Shown here one piece after another: positions 24,012 through 36,240 of a stretch of 64,000 nt of DNA. Every line of letters begins with the position of its first letter. Within the stretch, counting starts at the first letter, position 1. The stretch lies in contig NC_088783.1 of the NCBI RefSeq assembly GCF_958450345.1, positions 58,256,395-58,320,394 on the forward strand. The letters are read 5' to 3'. Source of the DNA: Calliphora vicina (Eukaryota > Arthropoda > Insecta > Diptera > Calliphoridae). The position numbers were made by a program, and so were the translations under genes. Under the pieces are notes generated by a model that was not told where the DNA came from, made no database searches, and was given only the letters and a program-made list of their open reading frames with translations.

Positions 24012-25450
24012 CCGTGTACATATTGGAGTATAAACCCTGGTCTTTTGCATATTCCCGGCTTCTCGATATACCTAAACTATTTAAGTTACTAAGGGCTTCC
24101 AAACGATTTAAATATCTTAGTATTATTCTGGACAGTAAGACAAACTTCAGTTCGAATATCGTGGAATGGGTAAGGAAGGATACATTGGATCTTTAATCCT
24201 TTAAGATGGTCATTGAAAATAGTTTTGTTCTACGATATATAAATTAGTACCTTAGGTCAGCTAAGAACAGATAATTTACCGATCTGAGTCGTGGCCTGAG
24301 TTTAGGCCTTCAAAGAAGCAAAATATCCTTGTATTATTCTGGACAGTAAGAATGCCGTAAAAGGGGCAAGGATGGATGCAATGGATCTTTAATCCTTTAA
24401 GATCGGTATTGGAAACTATTGTTCTTTTATATATTAAGTTGTCATCGTTTAGAGTTCAACTGTAGAGGGTAAAATTTATCGACCTGTAACGTTTAAGATT
24501 TCAAAGGAGTAAAATATATTTTTATACCCTACACCACCATAGTGGGGAGGGTATAATGCGTTTGTGCAGATGTTTGTAACGCCCAAAAATATTAGTCTAA
24601 CACCCACCTTAAAGTATACCGATCGAATCACTTTATGAGTCGATTAAACTATGTCCGTCTGGTCGGCTGGCTGGCTGTCCATGTAAACCTTGTACGCAGA
24701 GTACAGGTCGCAATTTTAAAGATATTTCGATGAAATTTGGTACATATTATTTTTTCGGCACAAGGACCAAGCCTATTGAAACTGGCTGAAATCGGTCCAT
24801 TATTTCACCTAGCCCCCATACAAATGTCCTTCCGAAATTGGACTTTATCGGTCATAAATGTTTAATTTATATATGTATCTCCACAAATTCCGCTCCAAAT
24901 AAGTTTTATATACACTAAATTCATGTCACCAAATTTTGTTACGATCGGTTCATAATTAGTCATAGCTCCCATATATGCCCGCTTCCGTAAATCACTTTAA
25001 CGTGCATAAATCGCTTAAAAATGTTTTTATACCCACAAAATTCAACATAGTTATCATCAATATAGATATAAATCACACGACATAATTTCATGGTGATCGG
25101 TCTATAATTGGTCATAGCCCCCATATAAGGCCCACTTCCGAAAATCACTCCAAAATAAAAATTATTGAAATTTTAAAAGAAAAATGTTTTTGCTCTTTTA
25201 CTTAGTGAAAGGTATTATATGGTCGGGCTTGACCGATCATATTTTCTTACTTGTTATTATTGCAGATAGTAAGATGAACTTCAGTATAAGTAAGAATACA
25301 TTGGATCTTAAATAATTTAAGATGATCGTTCGATCATTATTTGGAGAAACTTCTCGAGAAAGCTTGTTCGACTTGTTCGCAGAAGACCTTGGTTGACTCC
25401 TAAAGATATACATCAATCTATTATTTTAATGTTTTATGTTATTAGCTTCT
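24012..25450 (+). pseudogene. RT 3'-region fragments of an I/R1- or Jockey-type element, triplicated
   Basis: The first copy reads KRFKYLSIILDSKTNFSSNI, matching the conserved YLGVxLDSKLNF block that follows the RT palm in non-LTR elements. The nucleotide block TATTATTCTGGACAGTAAG recurs at 24121 and 24332, and in mutated form just after 25255, so the fragment was tandemly repeated with a period of roughly 190-211 bases. The third copy continues into RRPWLTPKDIHQSI, the expected downstream region (family form GLTPKAIHWIY). The third copy is split by the DINE-1-like element at 24521-25255. Confidence 0.55.
24521..25255. mobile_element. DINE-1/INE-1-like element, family B, complete copy (735 bp)
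   Basis: Left end TTTATACCCTACACCACCAT with the hairpin partner GGGGAGGGTATA; right end with hairpin GGTCGGGCTTGACCGATC and terminal TTCTTACTTGTT. The internal tract has CCGTCTGGTCGGCTGGCTGG. The insertion lies in the third RT fragment. Joining the flanks (AAAATATATT + ATTATTGCAG) restores the sequence of the sister fragments with no target duplication. Insertion between T residues without duplication is what is known for Helitron/Helentron elements. This is the best reference copy for family B in the window. Confidence 0.7.
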
Positions 25451-28070
25451 GGGGCACATGAAAAAATATAGGCGAAAGTGAGGATGAATGTGTACTTAGG
25501 GGTTAAGGTTCGAATATATTTTTTAATAAATTCAAACATCGATTGAGTACAGATGATTTGCTCTACTGACAATTGTGGTGGACTAGTAATTGATCTCAGG
25601 CTTAGTAATACTTACTCTCCATGATGATCCTGTTTTCTGTGTGAATTCTAGTGATAAGTAGGAATAGAATAATATCAAACACAACATTTCCAAAAGTCCA
25701 TTTTAACAGGGAAACTACTTGGTTGTTCTTGATGAACTGTGTGATTTATCGATGTGGATTTGGAAATATTATGTACCATGAGTTCATATGAACCAACGCA
25801 TTATCAGCCACCACTCTACATAATCTAATCCAACAATACAAATTTATTTAAATTTTTCAAATATAATTATTTTTTATTAAAAAGTCCTCCGCTTAGCCAA
25901 CTCCAACAAAAGATCAAATTTAAAGGCGCCAAAAGTCCGGTTTTTTACAGTTTAAATTAAAGTAGTTGAGCTTAGTAGACACTCTCCATTTAAAATAAAC
26001 CATAATCTTAAGCAAAACAACATATTTCTTTAAACAAAAAAAAAATCTTGTTGATTTAAGACTTCTGCTCAAAATAAGCTACTTATATATGTAAAAATAT
26101 ATACTTTTAAATGATGAAAATATTGCTTTGAAAATCCTTTGAATACTAAACACACACAAAACACTTCAACTATTTTATTTTTGGGCAAGAAATCCCCACT
26201 GGAGTTGAGGGAACACAGAGAGAGATGAAGAAAGAAAAGAAACCTCTAAGTACTTCACAAGTTTTGTGTGAAACTTGTGACACGTTTGTCAACGTGTTCA
26301 ATTTCTATTTGCAAAAAAAATAAAATAAAAATATATTTTATTGCATTCAAATGCTAAAAGAAGAACAACAACTACAACAACATCAATGAGACTTAACAAC
26401 AATTGTTAAACGGTCCATGGATGGATATCAGAGTTTCAAATTTCATGAGAGCCATAAAAAGAAATGAAACGAAATTGAGCGTGGAAGACTTTAATGGGGT
26501 GTTGGATAAGGTCGACTGTAAAATGTTCTACAATTTGTTTAATGATTTCTTATGTCATTACTTTCAAATATTGAAACACAAATCAATGTTTAAGTTGAAT
26601 AAATAAGAGGATCGTTAGAATAAATTTATCTTAAATTCCTATTATCAGTTGGATATTCCATATCCCTGCTGACTGATTTTATCAAAGCCCTTATAGAAAT
26701 CCTAATATGACCTTTGTCTGTCGCATACAATTAGTCAAATATTAGCAAGACAATCCGATAGCTAATGGTAGTGAAATGGTAAATTGAACGATTTTTCTGT
26801 GCTATTGAAGCTAAGCTGTGCCATCAAACAATCAAGGGAATTCTAAAATCTCTGTCAAATCTAAAAGGGGAAAGCATATGCTAAGAATCCTGCATCCAAT
26901 TCCGATAGCTTTAAGCTAAAACTTTGCAGTTCCCTTCTATTACTATTTGGAAACGTCACCTATCTCCACACAAACTCAACATGCCCAGCTTTCTAACAAG
27001 CTAACTATTCAAAACACCGATGGAATGGAGATGATATGGTCAGACAAACATTTCAGCACGATTATAAAATGTTTTTTTTTTGTTCATTTAGTTTGAGTTT
27101 TTTGCCTTTATCCTCAAACAAACACTAAGACATTGGACAGTCTTAGAGTCTACATTGCTACCGCTGGTATTTCTTGTTGTATATCGTTTAATTTGGTTTA
27201 TTAGATACCAAAAGCAACAACAAATCACAAAACTGAACTGGTTTTAAATTTCAGCGCCACTTTAAATCCCAGAAAGAAGAAAGAAAAAAATCAAAAGGTT
27301 CCAAAAGAAATGAAAAAAATAAATAAATTTTTGTGAAAAGTACTCTTGATAATGTTTATTTACCATTTTACAAAAGTGGCTGGCTCTTGCTGTTGTCTTT
27401 TCTTTTACTTTTCATATTATTTGGGACAATAAAATACCTTCAACTAAACAACAATAAATGAATAATAAAACTACACAGCCATAATAAAATAAACATAAAT
27501 AAATTGAGAAGAATGATGAGGTGGATGGATGATGATGATGACAAAAAGATTTCGTTCTTCCTCTTTTGTGCAATGAATTGAAATTGAAATGCAAACGGTA
27601 CAACAACAGTAAGGTTAACAAAAGGATTTTTGAAACTTATTTTGTCGAATTGCACTTGAAGAAATAACTAAAAAGAATTCAAAATTTTAAAAAATTCTTT
27701 AATTTAAAACTGAATTAATACTTGTAAGGGGACTCGTGCATTAAGTTAAGTTAGGACTATCCTTATATTTATCCTCTAAGGAGTAGTTCCAGGCCAAGTA
27801 ATTGAGCTAATTCCACAGAGTTGGTCCATAAATCCATTGGACAAATTGAAGTAGGTTTGAATATCTAGGGGATTTCATTGTAAGAGCAGTGAGCTTTCGT
27901 ACGACATTCGTGTGGTTTCCTGTGATGCGGTATTAATGGCATATCTATGTACGTCGTTGGATCTTTTAAATACATCTGTATATTCGAAAGTACTTCCTGA
28001 TATGCCTCCAGCTGTGTGATGTCGAACCTTGGATGACTCCTACGATGATATCACAGGAGAAACATTTTTG
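25451..28070. other. Intergenic DNA, no gene recognised
   Basis: The small open frame at 26403-26606 (67 codons, no ATG at its reported start, no known motifs) lies alone without splice or promoter context, and I regard it as chance. Low-complexity stretches such as (GAT)n near 27527 and A-rich tracts occur. Confidence 0.35.
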
Positions 28071-30060
28071 TCAGTCGTTGTGTTGATTTACTGGGAGAAC
28101 ATTAGATTCCTTGTGTGGTGTTCGGATATTATTATTTAAATATTTCGCCATTGGATAGCACTCAATGAATGTGATCACTCTGAGGCAGTGTAATTTACCA
28201 CTGACCAATCGTTTTGTAGGTAGTCCCAGAGCTTTGAGAACCATCTTTCCATTTCGAAATCTATGAGCTGACCCCATATACTTTAGGTGGTTCACGGTCG
28301 GTGTTTTGACACCATCGACAATAACGCCAATATTAAGCTTTACCTCCTTCGTCCAAATGGTGAAGAGTTTACGCGCTGTGAAGAACTTGTGCATTTCTCC
28401 GTGATTACCATTCACCAGACCGCATAGGTCATCAATATTGTTGCCCGTCGTCATTATAGTGTGCCTACAGAGGGAGTGTGGGAGGAGAAGAGCCTCAAGC
28501 ATGTTTGCGATAAGGCAAAGATGTTTCAACATCAGCAAAGATATACCTTCTGGCACAATCGCCTTAAATTGTTTTTCTGCATTGATGGATTGGAAGGTTC
28601 TTTAGTTTACGAACAAGTCTGTCTCACTAAGGATGCTCAATGAAAAGCCGGCAGAATAAACCTGAGCACTGTTCTGGGTAGGATATGGTGGTATCTGCAA
28701 AGCTAATCGCGTCTCAGTCATCGTTCTTCTTCGGGTAAGAGAGAGACCGAACTATATATCACAACTTTCCAACTCCTGAGCACAAGTTGCCGTTTATCAG
28801 ATGATCTTCTTCGTTGGATAAGAAAGAGACCAAAACTTATACCAAAACATTATAACTCCTGAACTCAAGTTGCCGTTTATCACATGATCTAACCATTGTG
28901 TTTCGCTTGTTCTCTTTTACCAACCGGCTGATATCACGATTCAGCTGGTCGATCATTGTGCCATCGGAGTTGGTGCTGCAGGCGTCATCACAGTATAGAT
29001 AATAGACCTGCAGGAATGAATCGAGTCCCTGATGCGGTGTCTTCCACTCCGCTCGATGGACGTTGGAGGTCTGTTCCAGTCTTATTTCCTTGGTTGAAGT
29101 AATTACGGCATTCACAGGCTATGAAATCATTAGACCGATGCAGACTAGGCCGATCTAGAAACAGCTGGTCGCCAGGTGGCGTACAGGATCAGACCCGGAC
29201 TCGCTTTCGTGATGTCTGGTGAGCCAGTGTAGTTACCCATAATCTTTGATGAATTCGTCGACGAACCTCTCAAGTTTTCCCCTAGTTTAGAGTACCAGAG
29301 CTGAGGTGCGTTAAAGTTCCCAAGAGCCAGATGCGTATCACCGTGGGGGCTTCGTTCCAGTCTTATTTCCTTGGTGGATATAATTACGGCATTCACAGGC
29401 TATGAAATCATTAGGCCGATGCAGACAAACCTTTATGGGAAAGTAGTTTGCTTCTAGAAACTGCTGGTCGCCAAGTGGCGTACAGGATCAGACCCGGACT
29501 CGCTTTCGTGATGTCTGGTGAGCCAGTGTAGTTATCCATAATCTTTGATGAATTCGTCGACGAACCTCTCAAGTTTTCCCCTAGTTTAGAGTACCAGAGC
29601 TGAGGTGCGTTAAAGTTCCCAAGAGCCAGATGCATATCACCGTGGGGGCTTCGTTCCAGTCTTATTTCCTTGGTGGATGTAATTACGACATTCATTAGGC
29701 TGATGCAGACAAACCTTTATGGGAAAGTAGTCTGCTTCTAGAAACTGCTGGTCGCCAGGATCAGACCCGGACTCCTTTTCGTGATGTCTGGTGAGCCAGT
29801 ATAGTTACCCATAATCTTTGATGAATTCGTCGATGAATCTCTCAAGTTTTCCATTATTTGAGAGTGCAAGAGTTAAGGTGCGTTAAATTCCCCTAGGACC
29901 AGACCTTCTAAACAGTCGGGACGGTAGCCTATTATATAGCTGGCCGATCTAACTGCAATTTCTTTGGCTTTAACGTATTGGTCTCTAGTGTTGAAATCGA
30001 GAGAAAGAGCTCTATATTGGGCAATGTTTTGGATAATAACTACGAAAAGTAGCCTCTCCA
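28071..30060 (-). pseudogene. Decayed Jockey/LOA-type retrotransposon ORF2, rearranged
   Basis: On the minus strand, from 5' to 3': endonuclease-domain sequence (ALGNFNAPQLWYSKLGENLR, then GNYTGSPDITKASPGLI and ATWRPAVS) occurs three times. The copies are at about 29700-29900, 29411-29695 and 29145-29396. Next comes the linker (QLNRDISRLVKENKRNT, 28870-28930), whose SYPTK region is duplicated at about 28730-28860. Then comes RT sequence (CRHTIMTTGNNIDDL in place of the YADD region, VDGVKTPTVNHLKYMG, NGKMVLKALG) at 28071-28556. These match blocks known from Jockey/LOA-group ORF2. Frameshifts and stops separate all blocks, and the endonuclease triplication has a period of about 280-300 bases. 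Confidence 0.7.
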
Positions 30061-32826
30061 AACTGTGCAGTGAAGTGTAATAATGACGACTTCGAATATA
30101 TGTTTAGTCGGCGTTGGTATCATGGGGCGACTAAACTCCCACCACTTCCTATCATAGTGAAGTCTGGAGCATTGGACATAGATTTTTGTCAATTTCGGCA
30201 CGGATTAGTTAGTTGCAGAGCTGCAATGCCCGAAAATGTTACTCATCTGGTGAAAATTGTACTTTTGATTCTGGATTTAACAGCCCTTGGCCGAATAATT
30301 CCGGTGGGTAGAACCGGCAGTCGTGGAAACAGGGGTAGGAGTCAATGATGCTGGCAAAATCATTACATGTTTAATCCTTTTGCTTCTGCTATGAATTCCT
30401 TTATATTCAATCTCCCAACTGCTCTATGTAGTAGAAATAGTCCTTGAACACCAAAGATCAGTAGTTTATAAACTTGATAGAACATTTAAAATTTACCAAT
30501 AAGAATAAATCGAATGTCAAATATATTTTCGGAGCTCTTTTAATCTTAGACGATTGAACTCATTAACTACTTTCGTAAAATGACAATATTATAAAAAGGA
30601 GATAGAACTGAAGATGAAATAGTCCAGTTCCAAGTATCCAAAATTGTCGACCCAAAAGTCAAGGTCAAGGCGTTCATTATAAAAACAGTAACAACGAATT
30701 AACTCTGGGATCTAAAAAATCCACTCCATTTTCTCAATTCACCTCATACTTGCGGCTTGTGCCAATAAAATTGCTTTTAAGGCAGTCGACATCATAACGA
30801 TTTTTGAGATAGTGTTACAACGTGGGGTCTGGATCTTTTAAACTACTGGTTCGATTGCAAAATCATATATAAACGAATAGTAGAAGGGGACAGGGTGGTC
30901 ACAACGATTAGTTTAGACATTATCCAGATTTATTGCCACTTTTTTTGCAATTGATCCCACTATGCGACAATGGGTCAATGTGGGCTCGAAGCGCTTGTAA
31001 GAAAATTGGATCATCGTTGACTTCTGTGAAAGTTGTTATAACGAGATGAAAGAAATGAAATTAAGGCTCCTTATTCTGCTGGTCCTAACGAGATAATAGC
31101 TGAGTCGCTGGATAGCGGAGATAAAAATCGGAAGACTCTACGTTCTTGGTCCGGTTCCCGCCTCTATATTTCGCTCAGTGTCCCATTTTTACTGCAATTT
31201 CAAATTCATAAAGTTTTGATATCATTTGGCGCCACTGTCAAACAAAAAACAAACCAACAACAAAACAAAAAAAAAAAATGCTAAAAAAACAGAAGAATTT
31301 GTAAGCAGAGAAGGACGTGCTGCATGATTCTTTTTACAATATTTTTTATTTGAATTTTGATTTTCCCCTTTTTTGGGACATTGTGTGCGTGTGTGTGATA
31401 TATGCAGTTTTGAATAGATCACAACAATGCGAGCACATTTTGAAGTTTCACGTTTGAATTTTGTATGTCAATTCAATTCAATACACTCAATTTTATTGTG
31501 AATACTTACCCAGCAGTTAAGCAAGTAGTCAATGTATCTCTTGTAGACAGTAATTGGTACTAATGTCTGACCACTTGCCTGACTGCAATTTATATATTTT
31601 GGGTTATTTGGATCGTGGTTACTTTATATATCCCATGTAATCTAGCGAGAAGCTAATTGGCATTTAAGTGTCTCTAAGTAATCTAGAGTGTAGTCACTTT
31701 GAACGTTTATTTTGTATAGTACTTTTTTTGTGAGTAATTTGTACAAACTGGTTTTATACAAAATGTATTGCTATAATTCTCATACAGTTTGGCTTTTGGC
31801 TTAAGTATACTGACATCCCATTTAACCTAGCGTGAAGCTAATTGTCACTTAAGTGTCTCTAAGTAATCTAGAGTGTAGCCACTTTAAACGAAAGTAGTTT
31901 TTAACTGACTATTTGAGGATAATTAGCGCCGGTATATGTTGAAATAAGTACCTAGTTATGTAGCTGATATGTGAATCCAATGCTTTGACTACTTTGGACT
32001 AGATATGTAACTAGTTCTCATCCTAAATGATATGTGAAATCACTAGTTTGGGACAGTCTCTTAGAACTGCTGGTTTCTTATGTATGTTTGTTGCTGTTGA
32101 TGTTGTATTTTTGAATTTCAATGCAACTCAAATTCAATTGTTTTAAAACATTTCATTTTCATTTGACTGCACTACTTAACAGGGGCACAACAATTGCTTA
32201 AACATTGCCCCATGCATGTGCAATGTTTAATGGCTTGGTTGGTGGTGCATTGTCATCATTTATGGGAATTTTTGTGTCATTAAATTAATTCGATGATTTA
32301 TTTCAAATTACACATTTGATTAACAATTAATTAAAGCACAATTAATATATAATCAACTATAGAATTTAGTTTGCTGTGAACAATTTGTCTTAAAACTTTA
32401 ACGAAATAATTGTTTTAGCAGAAAAGAAAGATTGATGTTTAACAAATGTTACATAAATTGTGATATTTATATTGAGGCAGTTGCAAAAACAATTTGCTTT
32501 TATAGGGGGGCAAGTAATGTAAAACTGTTACAGAGCTTTGAATATAGAAACTCTTTAAAGACTGGAGTTTTATTAAACAAATTGAAATTAAGGTTATATT
32601 TGATAGATATTTTAAAATTTTGTTTAAAAATAAGATTTGAAATTTTCCGAAATTGTTGTGATATTATTTTTACAAATCTTTTAACGCCTTTAAACTTCTG
32701 TCGTATTTACACGACTTAAGCGTTCCCCTCTTTACATTTCCTATTTAATTTTTTTTATTGGGACCTCTTATCTACCATCAAAAAGGCTTTCAACAACAAA
32801 AAACAGAGGAGAATTGAAATAATATT
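30061..32826. other. Intergenic DNA with one local duplication
   Basis: No gene recognised. The plus-strand frame at 30070-30348 lies antisense to the upstream edge of the Jockey/LOA relic and has no family signature. The 95-codon frame at 32432-32719 is Phe/Ile/Leu-rich and looks like chance in AT-rich DNA. A diverged direct duplication is listed separately. Confidence 0.35.
31629..31890. repeat. Direct duplication, ~78-bp block spaced ~183 bp
   Basis: The block with ATCCCATGTAATCTAGCG, AAGTGTCTCTAAGTAATC and TAGAGTGTAGTCACTTTG near 31629-31704 recurs at 31812-31890 with about 10% differences. The intervening sequence is not clearly duplicated. Confidence 0.7.
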
Positions 32827-32911
32827 AAGTAAGTGATCTATATTCGGTTCTGTCGAATCTTATATACCCTTTACTAAAGTATTCTTTAAAATAAGGAACA
32901 ATTTTATGGTA
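32827..32911. mobile_element. DINE-1-like family A, terminal fragment
   Basis: About 85 bases of the family A end: AAGTAAGTGATCTATATTCG, the ATTCGG...CGAAT hairpin and CTTATATACCC. It is directly followed by the start of a complete copy, so it may be the remnant of a tandem arrangement. Confidence 0.55.
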
Positions 32912-33594
32912 AACAAGTAATAGAGCTATATTCGGCTGCGCCGAATCTTATATATCCTTCACCACATTATACTTCAAAATAAAAATTTTAAATATTTTTA
33001 GGTGAACAAAATTTATTATTTTTTGCAGTATTTTCATTGTTTGGAAAAAATAAATTTTCGAATTGTTTTTTTAAAATTTTTAAACTTAAAATTTTTTTTT
33101 TTTAATTTTAAAATTTTTTTTTTGTTTTTTAAATTTTAAAAAAAATTTTTTTGGTGAAAAAAAAAAATTCGGGTTAAAAAATATTTTTTTTGATTTTGAC
33201 CCATTGTAGGTCCAACTTACTATGGTCTTATATATGTCGTTGCAAAGGTCTTTGAAATATCTATCATTAGATATCCATATTGTCTATATTAATGACTTAG
33301 TAATCCAGATATAGGTAAAAAATAGGTCAAAAATCGATGTTGTCCTGGTTTTTTCCACATATCTCAGCCATTTGTTTACCGATTTTGCATCCCGAAGATA
33401 TCAGGGGTCTTCAGAAAATTGATTTCAACAGACAGACGGACAGACAGACGGAGATGGATTAATTGACTCCGCTATCTATAAGGATCCAGAATATATATAC
33501 TTTATAGGGTCGGAAATGAAAAATGTAGAAATTAGAAACGGAATGACAAACTAATATACATATACCCTTCTCACGATGGTGAAGGGTATAAAAA
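32912..33594. mobile_element. DINE-1/INE-1-like element, family A, complete uninterrupted copy
   Basis: The left end is AACAAGTAATAGAGC with hairpin ATTCGGCTGCGCCGAAT and TATATCCTTCACC. The right end has ACGATGGTGAAGGGTATA. Internal landmarks are GTAGGTCCAACTTACTATGG, ATATTAATGACTTAGTAATC, GACAGACGGACAGACAGACG, and the TATATACTTTATAGGGTCGG block that is also characteristic of Drosophila INE-1. The CTTACTATGG site is uninterrupted here but occupied by a hAT element in the copy at 42098. Confidence 0.7.
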
Positions 33595-34772
33595 GATCGG
33601 GTTAAAAAATATTTTTCCTGATTTTGAGCCATTGTATGTCCGAATCACTTTGGCGTTATATACGTGGTTGGAAAACTCATTACATATCCATATTGTCTAT
33701 ATTAATGACTTAGTAATCCAGATATAGACCAAAATAGGTCGAAAATCAAGGTGTCGTGGTTTTTTGCTTATATCTCAGCCATTTCTGGGCCGATTTTCTC
33801 GCTTTTAAATAGCATGCATGTAAGTTATTTGGGGGCTACGGAAAGCTGATTTCAACATACAGATGGCTATATTTACTGCGTTATTTATAACGAAAATATA
33901 TACTTAATGAGGTCACAACTAGAGTTTTTCCGCACATTTTTCAGTCCCGAAATCCCGGGAAATTGTGCGAGAATTCCTGGGAATTATTTTCTTTAGTTTT
34001 ATGTAATTTTTTTTGAATTTGACTCTTTAAAGATGCTGAAAGCTTCGAAACAAATGCAGAAGATTCATACAACAAAAAAAGATTTAACCCAAATAGACCA
34101 ATAACAAGTTCATTATTCGAATTATTCCAAAAAACTCGTGAATGCTCTGGACTGTCACAGAATTCTATTCCGATCTAATGTGGAATTATTTTAGTATTTT
34201 GCTTTTTCGCAAAGTGTAAAACGAATATTTTTAGAGTAAAACCGTGGAATTGAATTTTGTTTAAGTGTTAATTAACATCTTTACTTAATTTTTGATTTAA
34301 TAAGCAAAACATTGTCAATTCAAAATTAAACAAAATAAAATATTAATTTTTTGCGAATTAACAGAAATAATTGGAATATAACGTAAGTCAAACAAAATCT
34401 AATGGAAATTGAAGCCATTCCAATACAAATGACAAGTGGTGAAACATGTCATAACCAAAATTAGAAATCATGTCAGTTTACTTCTTTATATTAAATTTTA
34501 ATTGTAATTTTTTTATTTATATCCAATTACATTTTACAACCAAAGAAATTTTTTAGATTTTTAACGAAGTCTACATTAAAATTTAATAATTTGTTCTAGG
34601 CGGGAATTCCCGGAATCCCGGTAAATTTCAAAATGAATCCCGATTTCCCGGGAAATGAAAAAGTGCGGGAAAAGAAAAACTCTAGTCACAACTGAAAAAT
34701 GTAAAAATTACAAACGGAATGACAAACTTATATGAATATAACCTTGCCACTCATGGTGAAGGGTATAGAAAG
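33595..34772. mobile_element. DINE-1-like family A, second tandem copy, split by hAT
   Basis: It starts within the poly-T/GATCGGGTTAAAAAATATTT region of family A, so the first ~230 bases are absent. It ends with CTCATGGTGAAGGGTATA at about 34768. The hAT element at 33920-34684 splits it in the block corresponding to ATGGGGTCGCAAATGAAAAA of the copy at 42098. The head-to-tail arrangement with the previous copy suggests tandem replication, a known behaviour of Helitron-type elements. Confidence 0.6.
33920..34684. mobile_element. Non-autonomous hAT element, 765 bp (TIR TAGAGTTTTTCC)
   Basis: The element starts TAGAGTTTTTCCGC and ends GAAAAACTCTA. It is flanked by an exact 8-bp duplication GTCACAAC (33912-33919 and 34685-34692). 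Eight-base target duplications are diagnostic of hAT-type transposition. Subterminal CCCGGGAAA-type palindromes occur near both ends (around 33955 and 34610-34660). There is no coding region of note. Confidence 0.8.
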
Positions 34773-36120
34773 AAGGTACAAACTAAACAGTTACATTTCA
34801 GTTAATATCAATTACACTGACAAAATGTTGCAAATTGGTTGCTAAATGAAAGATTTGTCCCTTGTGCCTCATTGCTGTTTTAAATGCAAACTCAAGTATA
34901 ATATTTCTTATTGTTATCCCTTCACGATCATGATGAATTGACTAAAGGAAAATGGAAACAAAAAGAAAGAAACCTACAACAATATCAATTGCTGTAAAGA
35001 CTTTTGAGCAAGGAAATGAGGGGCTATTTACAGCTGCTTTTAGAATGAATTGTTAATGTTAATTGTTATATAGAAGGTCCAGTAATAGTCTAAAATTAAA
35101 ATACAGTGGACTGCTGTTGTGTTTTTGGGATTTTATACATCAATTTACAATTTACTTACAGAGATCTATGAATTGTCTAAACTTGAGTTTCGTGATCGGT
35201 TTTAACCGAAATCACTGTTTTTCGTGACAGTTATCCTTCGGCCATCGTTGTTTCCTTTTTGAACTATATTTAGCAAAAGAATAAAAAAAGTTTGGACTTG
35301 AAAACAAACTAGCTATACTATACGTTAATATTTGGATAGAAAAAGCAGAATTGAGAGTGAATGACACGATTTCAGACCTGGAAGTTCATTCAGAATCTTT
35401 TTCTAATTGCATTCTAGCAATTATAAATATTTTAATGTAATAGTAACTGAGATACAGATCAGAGAATTAAAGGGGTATTTATAATTCAATTATGAGAGAT
35501 TCCTTCAAAATTGTTTGCATTCATAATATAATTGTTTGTAGCTTTTTTTACATTGTCAAATGATTCCTGTATCTATAATAACAAAATTTGGAGGAACCAG
35601 TTCAAAAGCGAAAATAACCGAAACCGATCAGTTTTCAATTTATTCAAATTTTTCATAAACTTCGAAAAGGCATTTCATAGATTTTTATTGGAAACATGCA
35701 ATTTTACACAGTCAAAGTTTAGGTATTTCTGAGTAGATTTGTATTTACATGGATTCGTTGTAAGAATTGGGGCAAGTAGCCGGCAACGTTTTATGCTTCG
35801 GGTCTATACCCAGCGGGAATTTCTTTCTATAGAAGGTATACAAGGCCTTGGCTCCCAATGACATTTTTAATATTTATCTTAAAGTATACTTTAGTGAAGG
35901 GTATATAAAATTCGGTACTGCCAACAGTAGTTTAGGAACGTAAATTCGTAAATTCACATAGATTACACGCAATATTGAAAAAACGTTAAAATTTTTGAAA
36001 GGGGCAAGGTTTGCGGAGCTTCTGAACAGCAAATACAAGCTTTTTATATAAGTATTTTGTATTGCAGAAAACCATAGGACTTGAAAATTTATATTTTAGT
36101 AAAATTAAATATATAACACA
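34773..36120. other. Intergenic DNA, no gene recognised
   Basis: AT-rich. The frame at 35532-35732 (66 codons) has no motif. A remnant resembling a DINE-1-like family A end (GTGAAGGGTATATAAAATTC) lies at about 35893-35930. Confidence 0.35.
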
Positions 36121-36240
36121 CCAATTATGAAAAAAAATTCACCCGGGAGTTTTTTCCCGTTTCTCATTTTTCCTATTCAAATTCTATGTTAAAAAATGAA
36201 AAGGGAAAAAACTCCCGGGGAATTTTTTTTTCATAATTGG
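36121..36240. mobile_element. Palindromic MITE-like element, 120 bp
   Basis: The left arm starts CCAATTATGAAAAAAAATTC and includes CCCGGGAGTTTTTTCCC. The right arm is nearly the exact reverse complement and ends TTTTTTCATAATTGG. The arms are about 50 bases with a ~15-base centre. No target duplication was certain. Confidence 0.75.

Noticed and set aside
28461..28643. Plus-strand frame over the Jockey/LOA relic
   Set aside because: It is antisense to recognisable RT sequence and has no motif of its own.
32432..32719. 95-codon Phe/Ile/Leu-rich frame
   Set aside because: No motif, no splice or promoter context, and composition typical of chance frames in AT-rich DNA.
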